Positions 8,388-17,140 of a stretch of 64,000 nt of DNA are shown one piece after another. Below the pieces are notes generated by a model. The model searched no databases. It had not been told where the DNA came from and was given only the letters and a program-made list of their open reading frames with translations. Position 1 is the stretch's first letter; each line of letters starts with the position of its first letter. The stretch covers positions 62,001 through 126,000 of the forward strand of contig NZ_QMDX01000004.1 in NCBI RefSeq assembly GCF_007421925.1, in the 5' to 3' direction. Source of the stretch: Haloglomus irregulare. Lineage in GTDB: Archaea; Halobacteriota; Halobacteria; Halobacteriales; Haloarculaceae. The position numbers were made by a program, and so were the translations under genes.

Positions 8388-10088
8388 TCAGTCGTGGATG
8401 AGCACGTCGAGCACGTCCGGGCCGTCCCTCCCGAGTGCCTCCTCCAGCGCCCCAGGGATCTCCTCGGGCGTCTCGACCAGCGTGGCGCGGCAGCCGTGGC
8501 TCTCCGCGTTGGCCGGGATGTCGACGTGGGGCTCGAAGTCCATCCCCACGAAGTCGTAGTCCGCCTCCGTGCCGCCCATCATCGAGACGGTGTTGTCCTT
8601 CAGGATGCGGTAGTTCCGGTTGTCCGGGACGATGACGGTCAGGTCGAGATCCATCGCCGCCGCCGTGTACATCGTGTTCGGATAGTAGAGGTAGGAGCCG
8701 TCGCCGATGTAGCCGACCACGTCGCGGGGGTCGTCGGACTCCGCCTCGGCGAGCGCGGCGCCGACGCTGGCGGGCAGGCCGTAGCCCAGCCCGCCGCCCT
8801 TGGTGGCGACGAACGACTCGGGCTGGAGGTCGTACCGCGTCAGGAGCGCGAACTTCGAGGTGACGCCCTCGTCGACGATGTGGGTGTTCTCCACGTCGAG
8901 GCTCTCGCTCATCGCGTCCACGAGCTCGGCCTTCGAGGCGCGGGTGTCGCCCTCGGGCTTTGGGTCCTCGCCGAGCTGCTTCATCGTGCCCGAGAGCATC
9001 TCCTTCGTGTTCAGCACGTTCTCGACACGCTCCCGTCGGGTCTCCTCGTCGAGCCGGTCCTGGAGCCTCTCCGCGAGCTGGGTCATCACGCGCCCGGGGT
9101 CGCCGAGGACGCCGGCGTCGACCTGGTAGTTCTTCCCCAGCTCATGGGGGTCCTGCGTGACGTGGATGGCGGTCGTGTCGTCGCTCAACAGCGGGCTCTC
9201 GTGCTTGAGCAGTGTCGTGTGCGTCGAGCAGCCGATGAAGGCGATGGTGTCGGTGTCCATCAGCATCTTGGCGATGTTCTCGCCCGTGCCGACGAAGGAG
9301 ACCCACTGCTCGTGGTCGGTCGGGAAGTTGACCTCGCTGGCGAGGATCTCGCCGTGGACCCGGGCGCCGCTGGCCTCGGCCAGCTCTACCGCGGCCTCGA
9401 CCGCGTCGCGACCCGCCCGGGCGACATGGTCGCCCAGCACGAGCAACGGTTCCTCGGCGGCCACGAGCCGGTCGGCCGCCGCGTCGATCTGCGTCGGGTC
9501 CCCCGCGCCGGCATCGGGGATCTCGCCGATCGCTTGCGGGTCGTCGTCCGTCTCCGCCATCATCACGTCCACCGGGAGCCCGAGGAAGACGGGACCCGTC
9601 GGCGGCGTGAGCGCCGTCCGGAAGGCCCGGCGCATGAGTAGCGGCAGCGCGTCGACATCGGTCACCTCGGCGCTGTCCTTGCAGAACTGCTCCACCAGCT
9701 TCTGGAGGTCGCCGTCGAGCAGCGGCTCCTCGTGTCGGAAGTCGAGTTCGTGGTTGCCGGCCGTCACCACCAGCGGCGCGCCGGAGAAGCCGGCGTTGAA
9801 GACGTTGCCCGTCCCGTGTGCCAGCCCCGGCGTGATGTGGAGGTTCACCACCCCGACGGGGTTGATACTCGGGTCGTGATGGGCGTGGTAGCGCCGGGTC
9901 TGTGCGTAGCCCGCGGCCATCCCGACCGCGATGTCCTCCTGGAGACCGAGGACGTACTCCAGCTCGCTGCGTGAGAGCGCGTCCATCACCGGGAGCTCGG
10001 TCGTGCCCGGGTTCCCGAAGACGTACTGGACGCCGTACTGTTCGAGGGTGTCGACGAACAGGTCCGCGCCGGTGTACTGGTCGCTCAT
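8388..10088 (-). CDS. Thiamine-diphosphate-dependent 2-oxoacid decarboxylase-like enzyme
   Basis: The protein has 566 residues with the three-domain layout of the acetolactate synthase/benzoylformate decarboxylase family. The cofactor-activating Glu is E51 in LGLQEDIAVG. The substrate end has GNPGTTELP (residues 26-34), where benzoylformate decarboxylase has GNPGSNELP with catalytic Ser, and NLHITPG, matching its catalytic His70. The TPP-binding motif is GDGSYLYYPN to PDNRNYRI near 455-490. There is no regulatory ACT subunit gene nearby, so it is probably not the biosynthetic acetolactate synthase. Substrate unknown; an aromatic or branched 2-oxoacid is likely. ATG at 10088. Confidence 0.75.
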   Translation of the reverse strand: MSDQYTGADLFVDTLEQYGVQYVFGNPGTTELPVMDALSRSELEYVLGLQEDIAVGMAAGYAQTRRYHAHHDPSINPVGVVNLHITPGLAHGTGNVFNAGFSGAPLVVTAGNHELDFRHEEPLLDGDLQKLVEQFCKDSAEVTDVDALPLLMRRAFRTALTPPTGPVFLGLPVDVMMAETDDDPQAIGEIPDAGAGDPTQIDAAADRLVAAEEPLLVLGDHVARAGRDAVEAAVELAEASGARVHGEILASEVNFPTDHEQWVSFVGTGENIAKMLMDTDTIAFIGCSTHTTLLKHESPLLSDDTTAIHVTQDPHELGKNYQVDAGVLGDPGRVMTQLAERLQDRLDEETRRERVENVLNTKEMLSGTMKQLGEDPKPEGDTRASKAELVDAMSESLDVENTHIVDEGVTSKFALLTRYDLQPESFVATKGGGLGYGLPASVGAALAEAESDDPRDVVGYIGDGSYLYYPNTMYTAAAMDLDLTVIVPDNRNYRILKDNTVSMMGGTEADYDFVGMDFEPHVDIPANAESHGCRATLVETPEEIPGALEEALGRDGPDVLDVLIHD

Positions 10089-10184
10089 GCACCGTCACGC
10101 GGCCGGACCACTCAAGTAGTTACCCCCACGCTGACGGGCCCGTTTATCCCCCGACGGCGCCACGACACGGCGGTCGGGGGAGGC

Positions 10185-11507
10185 TCACGAGAGGGCCAGC
10201 AGTCGCTCGGTCGAGACGGTCCCGCCGTTCCGACGGTCGACCACGACTGTCGCGTAGACCGTCCCGCCGGCCGGGGTCACCCCCGAGACGTGGTCGTCGA
10301 ACGACAGCGACCAGCGCGGCTCGCCCGACCCGAGGTCGAGCGCGACCAGGCCGCCGTGTCCCTCGCCGGACCGCTCGATCGAGCGGTCGTGGGTCACCGC
10401 GAGGAGGGTCTCGCCGGCGCCTGCCAGCCCGGTCACGCTGTGTTCGAGCGTCCGGGTCCACTGCACCGTTCCGCCCCGGTCCAGCGCGAGCACCTGGCGG
10501 TCCCCGAGGCAGGTGACGACGCGGTCGTCGGCGACGACCGGCGGAACGGGGTCGTTCACCGGGTCGGGCGCCTCGCGGGACTCCTCGCCGGCCCGTGGAC
10601 TCGGCGGTGACGACACGGTCCATCGCTCGGTCCCGTCCGCCCGGGCGAGCGCGCGGAGTTCGCCGCCCTCGTCCCCGGTCGCCGTCGCGAACACCAGCGA
10701 CCCGTCGACCGCCGGCGCGTGGTGGAACCGTGGTCCCACGTTCGAGGCCGCCGGCGGGTCCATCCACCTCCCGGCGGCCTCCCGCTTCGCGTGGGCAGGC
10801 TGGTCGTCGTCGAGGTCCTCCCAGGGGAGTTCCCGTGCGGTGGCGGTCAGATCGAGCGCCGCCACGGTGAACACCGTCGCGACGAACGCCGTGTCCCCGA
10901 CGACCGCCGGCGGCGTCTCGGCGTCGTGGCTCGTCGCCCATCGGACCCGGCCCGTGCCGTCGAGCGCCGAGAAGTAGCCGCCGTACTCCATGTAGAGGCG
11001 TCCGTCGGCGACGGTCCCACCGGCGGTGTTGGCGCCGTGGCAGGGCTGTCCGCGCCAGGTCTCCTCGCCCGTCTCGAGGTCGATACCGAACGCGCAGTCC
11101 GGGCCCGTCACGTACGCCCGCTCGGCGCCCAGCGTCGGCGTCGGGTAGCCCCACGGTTCGGACTCCGACCGCCACACCTCGCTCCCGTCCGTCGTCCGCA
11201 GCCCGACGGTGTACTCCCGGTCCTCGTTTCCGGTGTTCAACACCAGTCTCGTCCCGCGGACGACCGGCTCATGGCAGAAGCGGAACTCGCGGGTCCACCG
11301 CGGCGTCGGCTCCGAGCGCGGCGGTTCCGCGTCGGCGCTGTACCGCGTGTTCCGTGCGTCGTAACCGCGGCCCGGCCAGTCGTCCGGTCCGGGGGTCGCG
11401 TCCGGGAGCGGCACCGGGCCGGGGGCCCCGCCCAGCGCCGAACAGCCGGCGAGCCCGGCCGCCGCCGCGACCGCACCACTCCGCAGGAGGGCTCGTCTGG
11501 AGGGCAT
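10185..11507 (-). CDS. PQQ-like beta-propeller lipoprotein
   Basis: The 440-residue protein has a leader with twin arginine and lipobox (SRRALLRSG then AAGLAGCSA), so it should be exported by Tat and lipid-anchored. The mature part has PQQ/Kelch-type blade repeats, for example TTDGSEVWRSESEPWGYPTP, ETGEETWRG and LGSGEPRWSLSF, giving a beta-propeller of about seven or eight blades. Such proteins are structural or bind ligands, and true PQQ-enzyme residues are not apparent. It begins and ends alone. ATG at 11507. Confidence 0.78.
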   Translation of the reverse strand: MPSRRALLRSGAVAAAAGLAGCSALGGAPGPVPLPDATPGPDDWPGRGYDARNTRYSADAEPPRSEPTPRWTREFRFCHEPVVRGTRLVLNTGNEDREYTVGLRTTDGSEVWRSESEPWGYPTPTLGAERAYVTGPDCAFGIDLETGEETWRGQPCHGANTAGGTVADGRLYMEYGGYFSALDGTGRVRWATSHDAETPPAVVGDTAFVATVFTVAALDLTATARELPWEDLDDDQPAHAKREAAGRWMDPPAASNVGPRFHHAPAVDGSLVFATATGDEGGELRALARADGTERWTVSSPPSPRAGEESREAPDPVNDPVPPVVADDRVVTCLGDRQVLALDRGGTVQWTRTLEHSVTGLAGAGETLLAVTHDRSIERSGEGHGGLVALDLGSGEPRWSLSFDDHVSGVTPAGGTVYATVVVDRRNGGTVSTERLLALS

Positions 11508-11563
11508 CGGTCGGGGTTGTGGGGTGGGTCGTAATTGGTCTTCCCGTCGCTCGTGCCGTAGTT

Positions 11564-11600
11564 TCGATCGGATCGAGACTATTACCGGCGGCTATATATT
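11564..11600 (-). promoter_or_regulatory. Promoter and palindrome ahead of beta-propeller gene
   Basis: On the minus strand AATATATAGC (11600-11591) is a strong TATA box. About 20 bases downstream, near the expected transcription start, is the perfect palindrome TCGATC-G-GATCGA (11564-11576), a possible operator. The leader would be about 60 bases. Confidence 0.45.
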
Positions 11601-11682
11601 GAAAATTACGGCCATGTCCGAGATGTCACGCCTTTTCCGACGGAACACTTCGTCACCCGGCGAAGGTTTCAGCTCGAGTGGT

Positions 11683-12687
11683 TCAGGCGTCGGGGGCCAG
11701 TGCCTCGACGGTCGCGATGATCTCGTCCACCGACGCGTCGCGGGGGAACGACACCGACACGCGGTCGACACAGTCCATCGACTCCCATTCGGCGACACGC
11801 TCGCGGCATTCGTCCGGTGTCCCGCCAACGGCGATCGTGTCCAGGAACTCCTCGTCGATCCGTGCCATCGCTTCCCCGGGATTCCCCGCCTGCCAGTCGT
11901 CGTGGATGCCATGGGCGAGTCCCTCGTACCCCTGGCGTGCGAGGTTGTCACGATAGTAGGTACCCATCGCGCCCACGTAGAACGCTACGTGCTGCTTCAC
12001 GGCCTCTCGCGCCCGTTCGCGGTCCTCCAGCGCCATGCAGGTCAGCGACAGCGTCACCTGGCCGCCGTCGGGGTCCTCCCCCGCGAGCTCGCGGCCGTGC
12101 CGGAAGTCCTCGTACCGGTCGGCGAGGCCGTCCTCGGTGAGCAGCAGCGCGTGCCAGCCGTCGGCGAAGCGGCCCGCCAGTTCGACGGCCTTGGGTCCCA
12201 TCCCGGCGGCGTCGATGTGGGGCTGTGGCTCGGGGGGGTCGCTCCGCAGCCGGAAGCCGTCGAGGTCGAAGTACTCCCCGTCGTAGGAGACCTCCTCGCC
12301 CGAGAGCACCTGCTTGACCACGTCGACCGTCTCGCGGGTCCGCCGGAGCGGGTTGCCGAAGTCCATCCCGTGCCAGTTCTCGATGACGATCGGCCCGGAG
12401 GGGCCGAGTCCGAGGCGGAGGCGACCGTCGGAGACCTCCTGCAGGGTGGCGGCGGTCATCCCGATGAGCGCGGGCGACCGGGAGTAGACCGGCATGATGG
12501 AGGTCCCGATGCCGATCGTCTCGGTCCGCTCGGCGATGCTGGTGAGGACGACGGCGGCGTTCCGGCCCCAGGATTCGGGGAGCCATGCGCGGTCGTACCC
12601 GTAGTCTTCGGCCCGCTGGGCCTGTTCGACGAGCGCGTCGACGGATGGCTGTGCGGCGACCGGCAGGAACGCGTCGCGTTTCGTCAT
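11683..12687 (-). CDS. F420-dependent LLM-class oxidoreductase (NP1902A-like)
   Basis: This 334-residue TIM-barrel protein of the luciferase-like monooxygenase superfamily is of the archaeal type that normally uses coenzyme F420. Visible blocks are ERTETIGIGTSIMPVYSRSP, DGRLRLGLGPSGP and GTPDECRERVAEWESMGV-like TPDECRERVAEW. The start is the ATG at 12687 (TKRDAFLPVAAQPSV), because the upstream TTG adds only three residues. A second member lies at 26819-27823. The reaction is unknown. Downstream is the beta-propeller gene, separated by its own promoter. Confidence 0.83.
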   Translation of the reverse strand: MTKRDAFLPVAAQPSVDALVEQAQRAEDYGYDRAWLPESWGRNAAVVLTSIAERTETIGIGTSIMPVYSRSPALIGMTAATLQEVSDGRLRLGLGPSGPIVIENWHGMDFGNPLRRTRETVDVVKQVLSGEEVSYDGEYFDLDGFRLRSDPPEPQPHIDAAGMGPKAVELAGRFADGWHALLLTEDGLADRYEDFRHGRELAGEDPDGGQVTLSLTCMALEDRERAREAVKQHVAFYVGAMGTYYRDNLARQGYEGLAHGIHDDWQAGNPGEAMARIDEEFLDTIAVGGTPDECRERVAEWESMDCVDRVSVSFPRDASVDEIIATVEALAPDA

Positions 12688-12721
12688 GCGAACCAATGCC
12701 TCGCGGGCAGGTATTCAATCC

Positions 12722-13161
12722 GGCGGCGGCACGTCATCGGTGGCCCATTCGACTTTTCGGGAGATTCCACCCGGACTGCCGTGAGAGATCGTACTCGGAC
12801 TGTCGATGGTGGAATCCTGTAGAAAGCCCCGGCGCCCCTTTCATCCCCACCCGACTGCTGGCTGGTCCACGGGGCGGCGCACCGAGCTAGCACGGTGTGA
12901 CGATGCCTGGCTTTCGAGGGTCGCGTCCACACCGTGTTAGCTCGGTGGGGCGCGTTGGGGAGCGTTCCACGTCCTGGCGGGATGAAAGGGCGAGTGGTCT
13001 CGACGAAGGCAGCCGACGCAAGCACTGGACTGCATGCCCGGAACGGTGTCCGAGCGAAGCGAGGGCACCGCACGCCCGGAACGGGAAGCGCGCAGCGAGG
13101 CTCCCGAGTCGAGAGCGCGAGGGCTTCCAGGGCTCTCTCTACGGTTAGGCGTTCGACCCGT
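12722..13161. repeat. Intergenic repeat-rich element with large inverted repeat
   Basis: 440 bases without a credible gene. It contains an inverted repeat with 19-base arms (12881-12899 and 12928-12946, 18 of 19 matching) around a 28-base loop. It also has a near-direct repeat of GCATGCCCGGAACGG (13032-13046 and again at 13070) and a hairpin with a GAGCGAAGCGAG loop near 13044-13068. Codon-like openness in this stretch is an effect of GC content. It resembles palindromic intergenic elements repeated across haloarchaeal chromosomes. Whether it is transcribed is unknown. Confidence 0.5.
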
Positions 13162-13356
13162 TCACCTCCGAAGCGCGTAGACGGCCAGGAGGGCCAATAC
13201 TCCGACCACGGCCATACCGAACCCGACGAGCAGCGCACCACCCTCACCGAGCACGGGGGACAGGAGCGCCGCGAGACCGACCACCACCGCGAGCAACAGA
13301 ACGAGCAGGATGCGGATACGGATATGATCCGGCGTGATATCCGTGAAGAACGCCAT
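13162..13356 (-). CDS. 64-residue two-helix membrane protein
   Basis: The ATG is at 13356 and the stop at 13162. The N-terminus MAFFTDITPDHIRIRI is amphipathic, followed by two hydrophobic helices (LLVLLLAVVVGLAALL and GALLVGFGMAVVGVLALLAVY) and a basic end (ALRR). It sits downstream of the SDR gene on the same strand with a 59-base gap. A TATA-like CATAAAATC near 13380 and a palindrome touching its start codon suggest its own control. Family not recognised. Confidence 0.6.
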   Translation of the reverse strand: MAFFTDITPDHIRIRILLVLLLAVVVGLAALLSPVLGEGGALLVGFGMAVVGVLALLAVYALRR

Positions 13357-13371
13357 ATTATCCCGATAATA
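13356..13371. promoter_or_regulatory. Palindrome abutting the start of the 64-residue membrane protein
   Basis: A perfect inverted repeat TATTATC-N2-GATAATA begins at the first base of the start codon, which is where the transcription start of a leaderless gene would be. This could be a repressor site. The 7-bp arms make chance less likely but not excluded. Confidence 0.4.
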
Positions 13372-13415
13372 GCGTGATTTTATGACTCCTTCTGCCGACG
13401 GGGGCCGGTCGTTCC

Positions 13416-14201
13416 TCAGACTTCGGGCGACTCCTCGATGTCCGGGACGCCCTTCGCGGTGATGGTCTCGCCGATGATGTAGGAGGCGGCGTCCGAGGCG
13501 AGGAACTGGACGATGTCGGCGATCTCCGCGGAGAGCCCCATCCGGCGCTCGACGCTGTCGCGGTCGACGTCGTCCGCGGAGATGCCCATCTGCGTCTCGA
13601 CACCGGGCGTGGCGACGAAGCCGGGGGCGATGCAGTTCACCCGGATGTCGTGGCCCGCGTACTCGTAGGCGAGCGTCGTCGTGAGGTTGACGACGCCGGC
13701 CTTGGCGGCGCCGTAGTGGCTCATGTACGGCGAGCCGTCCGTCCCGGCGACGGAGGCGAAGTTGATGATGCTGCCGCCGCCACCCTCCTGCATCTGCTTT
13801 CCGGCGACCTGCGAGCAGTGGTAGGTGCCGTGGAGGTTGATATCGACGATGGTCTTCCAGCCGTTCTCGGAGATGTCGTCGAAGCCAGCCATGAACGAGG
13901 CGCCGGCGTTGTTGACCATGCTGTCGAGGCCGCCGAACTCCTCGACGGTGGCCTCGACCAGCGCCTCGACGGAGTCGCGTTCGCGCACGTCGCACTCGAC
14001 GGCGATGGCGCGCCCCGGGGCGTCGGAGTCCTCGATGCCGTCGACGACCTCGTTGATCTTCTCCTCCGAGCGCGAGGTGACGACCACGTTGGCGCCCTCC
14101 CGGGCGAACTGCTCGGCCGTCACGCGACCGATACCCTGACTCGACCCGGTGATGATGACGTTCTGCCCCTCGACGGAGAACCGCCCGTTGGTGTTTACCA
14201 T
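13416..14201 (-). CDS. SDR-family NAD(P)-dependent oxidoreductase
   Basis: This 261-residue classical short-chain dehydrogenase has the cofactor motif TGSSQGIG (18-25), NNAG (near 95), and active-site SVAG plus YGAAK (Tyr near 163, Lys near 167). It resembles 3-oxoacyl-ACP/acetoacetyl-CoA reductases, which reduce a keto group to a hydroxyl with NAD(P)H. The substrate is not determinable. Start at the ATG at 14201; longer starts add 21 residues without family support. The start codon lies in the palindrome TTACCA-T-TGGTAA (14195-14207). Confidence 0.87.
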   Translation of the reverse strand: MVNTNGRFSVEGQNVIITGSSQGIGRVTAEQFAREGANVVVTSRSEEKINEVVDGIEDSDAPGRAIAVECDVRERDSVEALVEATVEEFGGLDSMVNNAGASFMAGFDDISENGWKTIVDINLHGTYHCSQVAGKQMQEGGGGSIINFASVAGTDGSPYMSHYGAAKAGVVNLTTTLAYEYAGHDIRVNCIAPGFVATPGVETQMGISADDVDRDSVERRMGLSAEIADIVQFLASDAASYIIGETITAKGVPDIEESPEV

Positions 14202-14335
14202 TGGTAACAACTGTACCGAGGTTATCTCCAACCGTAAATAAAGCTGTGCCATGCCGTCCGACACCGACGTTCCGCGCGCCGACCACAGACGGCCCGCGAG
14301 CCGGGTCTGGAGCGGGTCCCTCCCGAGAGCGAACG

Positions 14336-14343
14336 CTTATACG
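14336..14343 (+). promoter_or_regulatory. TATA box for MBL-fold hydrolase
   Basis: CTTATACG preceded by GAACG lies 31 bases ahead of the ATG at 14367, indicating a leaderless transcript. Confidence 0.5.
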
Positions 14344-14366
14344 AACGAGGTGTGGGTTTCCAACGG

Positions 14367-15368
14367 ATGAGTGAGAGTCGGCTGGCGGCCGGGACGGTCT
14401 CGGTCGCCCGCATCGAGTTCGAGGTGGAGTTCCCCCCCGGTCACGTCGCCTGCTACCTCCTCGAGGGGGACGCGCCGGTACTGGTCGACGCGGGGATGCC
14501 GACCGAGCGGGGCCTCGGCGGCCACGACGCCGCGCTCCGCGAGGGGCTGGACCAACACGGTCACGCGCTCGCGGATATCGAGCATCTCGTCGTCACGCAC
14601 CCCCACGTCGATCATATCGGCCAGGCGCCGGCCGTGCTGGCAGCTGCTGACCCGACGGTCCACGCGCCGGCCGGCGTCCGCGACCGGTTCGCGGGCGACG
14701 CCGGCGCGCTCGCCGAGCGGGTCCGGGCCAACGCCACCGCGGCGGGCATCTCCGGCGACCAGCTCGACGAGGCCGTCGCGATGGCCCGCGAGTCCCTGGA
14801 ACGGGACCGCTCGCTGCTCCCACCGGCCGCCGTCGACCACTGGGTCGAACCCGGGGAGACGTTCACCGTCGGCGGACACGACCTGACCGCGACCCACACG
14901 CCCGGCCACCAGGCAGACCACCTCGTCTACGCGACCGATATCGACGGCGAGCGCGCCCTGCTGGCCGGCGACGCCGCCATCCGTCCCTTCCGACCGGTCG
15001 TCATCCACGACGGCCTCGACGACGGCCACCGGGCGGCGTTCGAGGCCTTCCTCACCGGCCTGGACCGCCTCGACGCGCTCGACCCGACCCCCGACCGGGT
15101 CTACCCGGACCACGGCCCGGTCCACGACGACCTCCCCGGGGTCGTCGAACGCCATCGCGGCTCCCTCCGCCGCCGACTCGACGGCGTGCGCGAGCAGGTC
15201 GCGAACGGCCTCCGCACCGTCCCCGGCATCGCGATGGCCATCGCGGGCGACGACCGGAGCGTCCGCTACCTGCTGCCCGAGGCGATGAGCGCGGTCGCAC
15301 ATCTCGAGGCGACGGGGGACCTCGTCGCGACCGTCGAGGACGGCGTCCGCTGCTACGACCTCGCCTGA
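14367..15368 (+). CDS. Metallo-beta-lactamase-fold hydrolase
   Basis: This 333-residue enzyme has the dinuclear metal motif THPHVDHIG (His78, His80, Asp82, His83), a later metal His in HTPGHQADH (near 180) and ligand Asp in LLAGDAAI. A helical C-terminal extension (about 225-333) resembles the LACTB2/glyoxalase-II-like group. Likely reactions are thioester, lactone or RNA phosphodiester hydrolysis; I cannot decide between them. It is divergent from the SDR gene, with about 165 bases between starts. ATG start fits the TATA box. Confidence 0.83.
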   Translation: MSESRLAAGTVSVARIEFEVEFPPGHVACYLLEGDAPVLVDAGMPTERGLGGHDAALREGLDQHGHALADIEHLVVTHPHVDHIGQAPAVLAAADPTVHAPAGVRDRFAGDAGALAERVRANATAAGISGDQLDEAVAMARESLERDRSLLPPAAVDHWVEPGETFTVGGHDLTATHTPGHQADHLVYATDIDGERALLAGDAAIRPFRPVVIHDGLDDGHRAAFEAFLTGLDRLDALDPTPDRVYPDHGPVHDDLPGVVERHRGSLRRRLDGVREQVANGLRTVPGIAMAIAGDDRSVRYLLPEAMSAVAHLEATGDLVATVEDGVRCYDLA

Positions 15369-15472
15369 GTCCACCGGCGGGCGGGGTGTCGCCCGTCGCC
15401 GAACTGGGTCCCGCGTGCGACCCCGCGACCCGAACCCCCGTCAGTTAATCCGCCGGCCCCCACAGTTCGGGT

Positions 15473-17128
15473 ATGGCACCCGTGCCGGCCCCCGTCTGGT
15501 ACCTCGCCATCGGGGCCACGGTCCTCGTCTCCGGCGGGGTGCTCTACGGCCTGACGCGACCGGGCGGCCGCTGGGGGCGGCGGCTCCGCTCGCGGTTCGT
15601 CCTCGGGGTCCCGTGGGGGACGCTCGTCGTCGCGACGCTGGTCCTCCTGTTCTACCTGTTTCCGCAGGACGGCCTCGCGAACTGGTTCAGCCCGCTGGTC
15701 GTCCCGTACCGCGCGTGGTCGTACTTCTACCCGCTGGGGATCCTCTCGTCGGGGTTCGCCCACTCCGGCCCGGGTCACCTCGTCGGCAACCTGCTCGGCA
15801 CGTTCACGTTCGGCGTCCTCGCGGAGTACGCCTGGAGCCACTTCCCGACGCGGCGCGGGAGCCAGGCGTTCCGGTCGCTCCGTGAGGACCCGCGGGCCCG
15901 CATCGCCGCCTTCGTCGCCGTCACGCTGCTTTCGGGCGCGTTCATGGGTGCGTTCTCGCTGGGGCCGATCATCGGCTTCTCCGGTGTCGTCTTCGCGTAC
16001 GCGGGGTTCGCGCTGGTCCGCTACCCCCTGGGGACCATCGCCGTCCTCCTGGTCGGCGATCTGCTGAACCTGCTCTACCGGGCACTCCGGCAACCCACGC
16101 TGACCGCGACGCCGAGCCCCTCCTTCTCGACGCCGTACTGGGCCGAGATCGCCATCCAGGGCCACGCGGTCGGGTTCTTCCTCGGAGTGGTGCTGGCCGC
16201 AGTCGTGTTCGGCCGCCGGGACCGCCGGAGCCGGCCGGCGCTGGTCTGGCTCGCGGCCATCCTGTTCGCCGTCGACCGCGGGCTCTGGGCGGTCTACACC
16301 TACGGCGAGGGCGGGAGCTTCGTCCTCTACCGGGCCGCCGGGGTCGCGCTCCTCTTCCTCGTCGCGGCGCTGGTCGCGAGCGGCGCCGGCGCGACCGCCC
16401 GTGATCTCGTCGCCCGCATCGACCTCTCGCGCCGGGAGGCCGCGCTGGGCCTCCTGCTCGCGGTGGTGCTGGCGCTCTCGGCCGTGGCCGTCCCGTACAA
16501 CCTGCTGGCCATCGCGGACGAGGGGAGCGGGCTGGACGACGCGACCGGCGTCGAGGCCGGCGACTACACCGTCTACTACGCCGAGGACGTCCCCGACCGG
16601 TTCGTGACCGCCTTCGACGTGCCCGGGATACGGACCTCGAACGTCACCGTTTCGGGCGCCATCGTCGTCAGCGAGCAGCGGAACATCTGGTGGGAGCAGG
16701 TGAGCGAACGCCGGCTCGCCTTTGCCGGGGAGCGCCGCATCCGGGTCGGCGGCCCGACCTACCGCAGGACGGTGACGGTGAACCGGACGGGCTGGTCAGT
16801 CAGCGGCGGACCGACCGCGTACCGCGTCCGGCTCCGGGTCGAGGACCGGCCCTGGGAGTACGCCTACCGCTCGGACCCCGCCCGGGCCGACCCGACCGTG
16901 GCGGGCCGGAACGTCACCATCGACCCGCTGCCGGGGCGCCCGGCGGACCCGAACGCCTTCGCGGTCAACGTGACCCGCGGCGGGGCGGTGCTCGGTCGCG
17001 AGCCCATCCCGCCGAACGGCTCCCGTGTCGAGGTCGGCGGGCTCCGTGTGGCCCGCGAGGAGCGGGCGCTGTACGTGGCACGGAACGGAACCCGAGTGCA
17101 GGTGGCCCGGCGCGAGGGCTACAACTGA
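15473..17128 (+). CDS. Rhomboid-family intramembrane serine protease with large C-terminal domain
   Basis: This 551-residue polytopic membrane protein has the rhomboid core: HSGPGHLVGNLLG (helix 2), the nucleophile motif GFSG with Ser near 169 in IIGFSGVVFAYAGF, and the catalytic His in GHAVGFFLG (near 231). After further TM helices (to about residue 345) comes a roughly 200-residue soluble region (AGDYTVYYAEDVPDRFV to the end) rich in beta strands, probably extracellular. Core rhomboids are much shorter, so the tail is a lineage addition. Start ATG at 15473. Confidence 0.85.
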   Translation: MAPVPAPVWYLAIGATVLVSGGVLYGLTRPGGRWGRRLRSRFVLGVPWGTLVVATLVLLFYLFPQDGLANWFSPLVVPYRAWSYFYPLGILSSGFAHSGPGHLVGNLLGTFTFGVLAEYAWSHFPTRRGSQAFRSLREDPRARIAAFVAVTLLSGAFMGAFSLGPIIGFSGVVFAYAGFALVRYPLGTIAVLLVGDLLNLLYRALRQPTLTATPSPSFSTPYWAEIAIQGHAVGFFLGVVLAAVVFGRRDRRSRPALVWLAAILFAVDRGLWAVYTYGEGGSFVLYRAAGVALLFLVAALVASGAGATARDLVARIDLSRREAALGLLLAVVLALSAVAVPYNLLAIADEGSGLDDATGVEAGDYTVYYAEDVPDRFVTAFDVPGIRTSNVTVSGAIVVSEQRNIWWEQVSERRLAFAGERRIRVGGPTYRRTVTVNRTGWSVSGGPTAYRVRLRVEDRPWEYAYRSDPARADPTVAGRNVTIDPLPGRPADPNAFAVNVTRGGAVLGREPIPPNGSRVEVGGLRVAREERALYVARNGTRVQVARREGYN

Positions 17129-17140
17129 GGGGCGGAGGTG

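Noticed and set aside
12897-13377. Short plus-strand frames in the repeat-rich gap
   Set aside because: They encode the repeat itself and have no codon bias or conserved-looking domain.
14195-14207. TTACCA-T-TGGTAA palindrome over the SDR start as a certain operator
   Set aside because: Arms of only 6 bp and partly formed by the start codon itself, so it is mentioned but not called.
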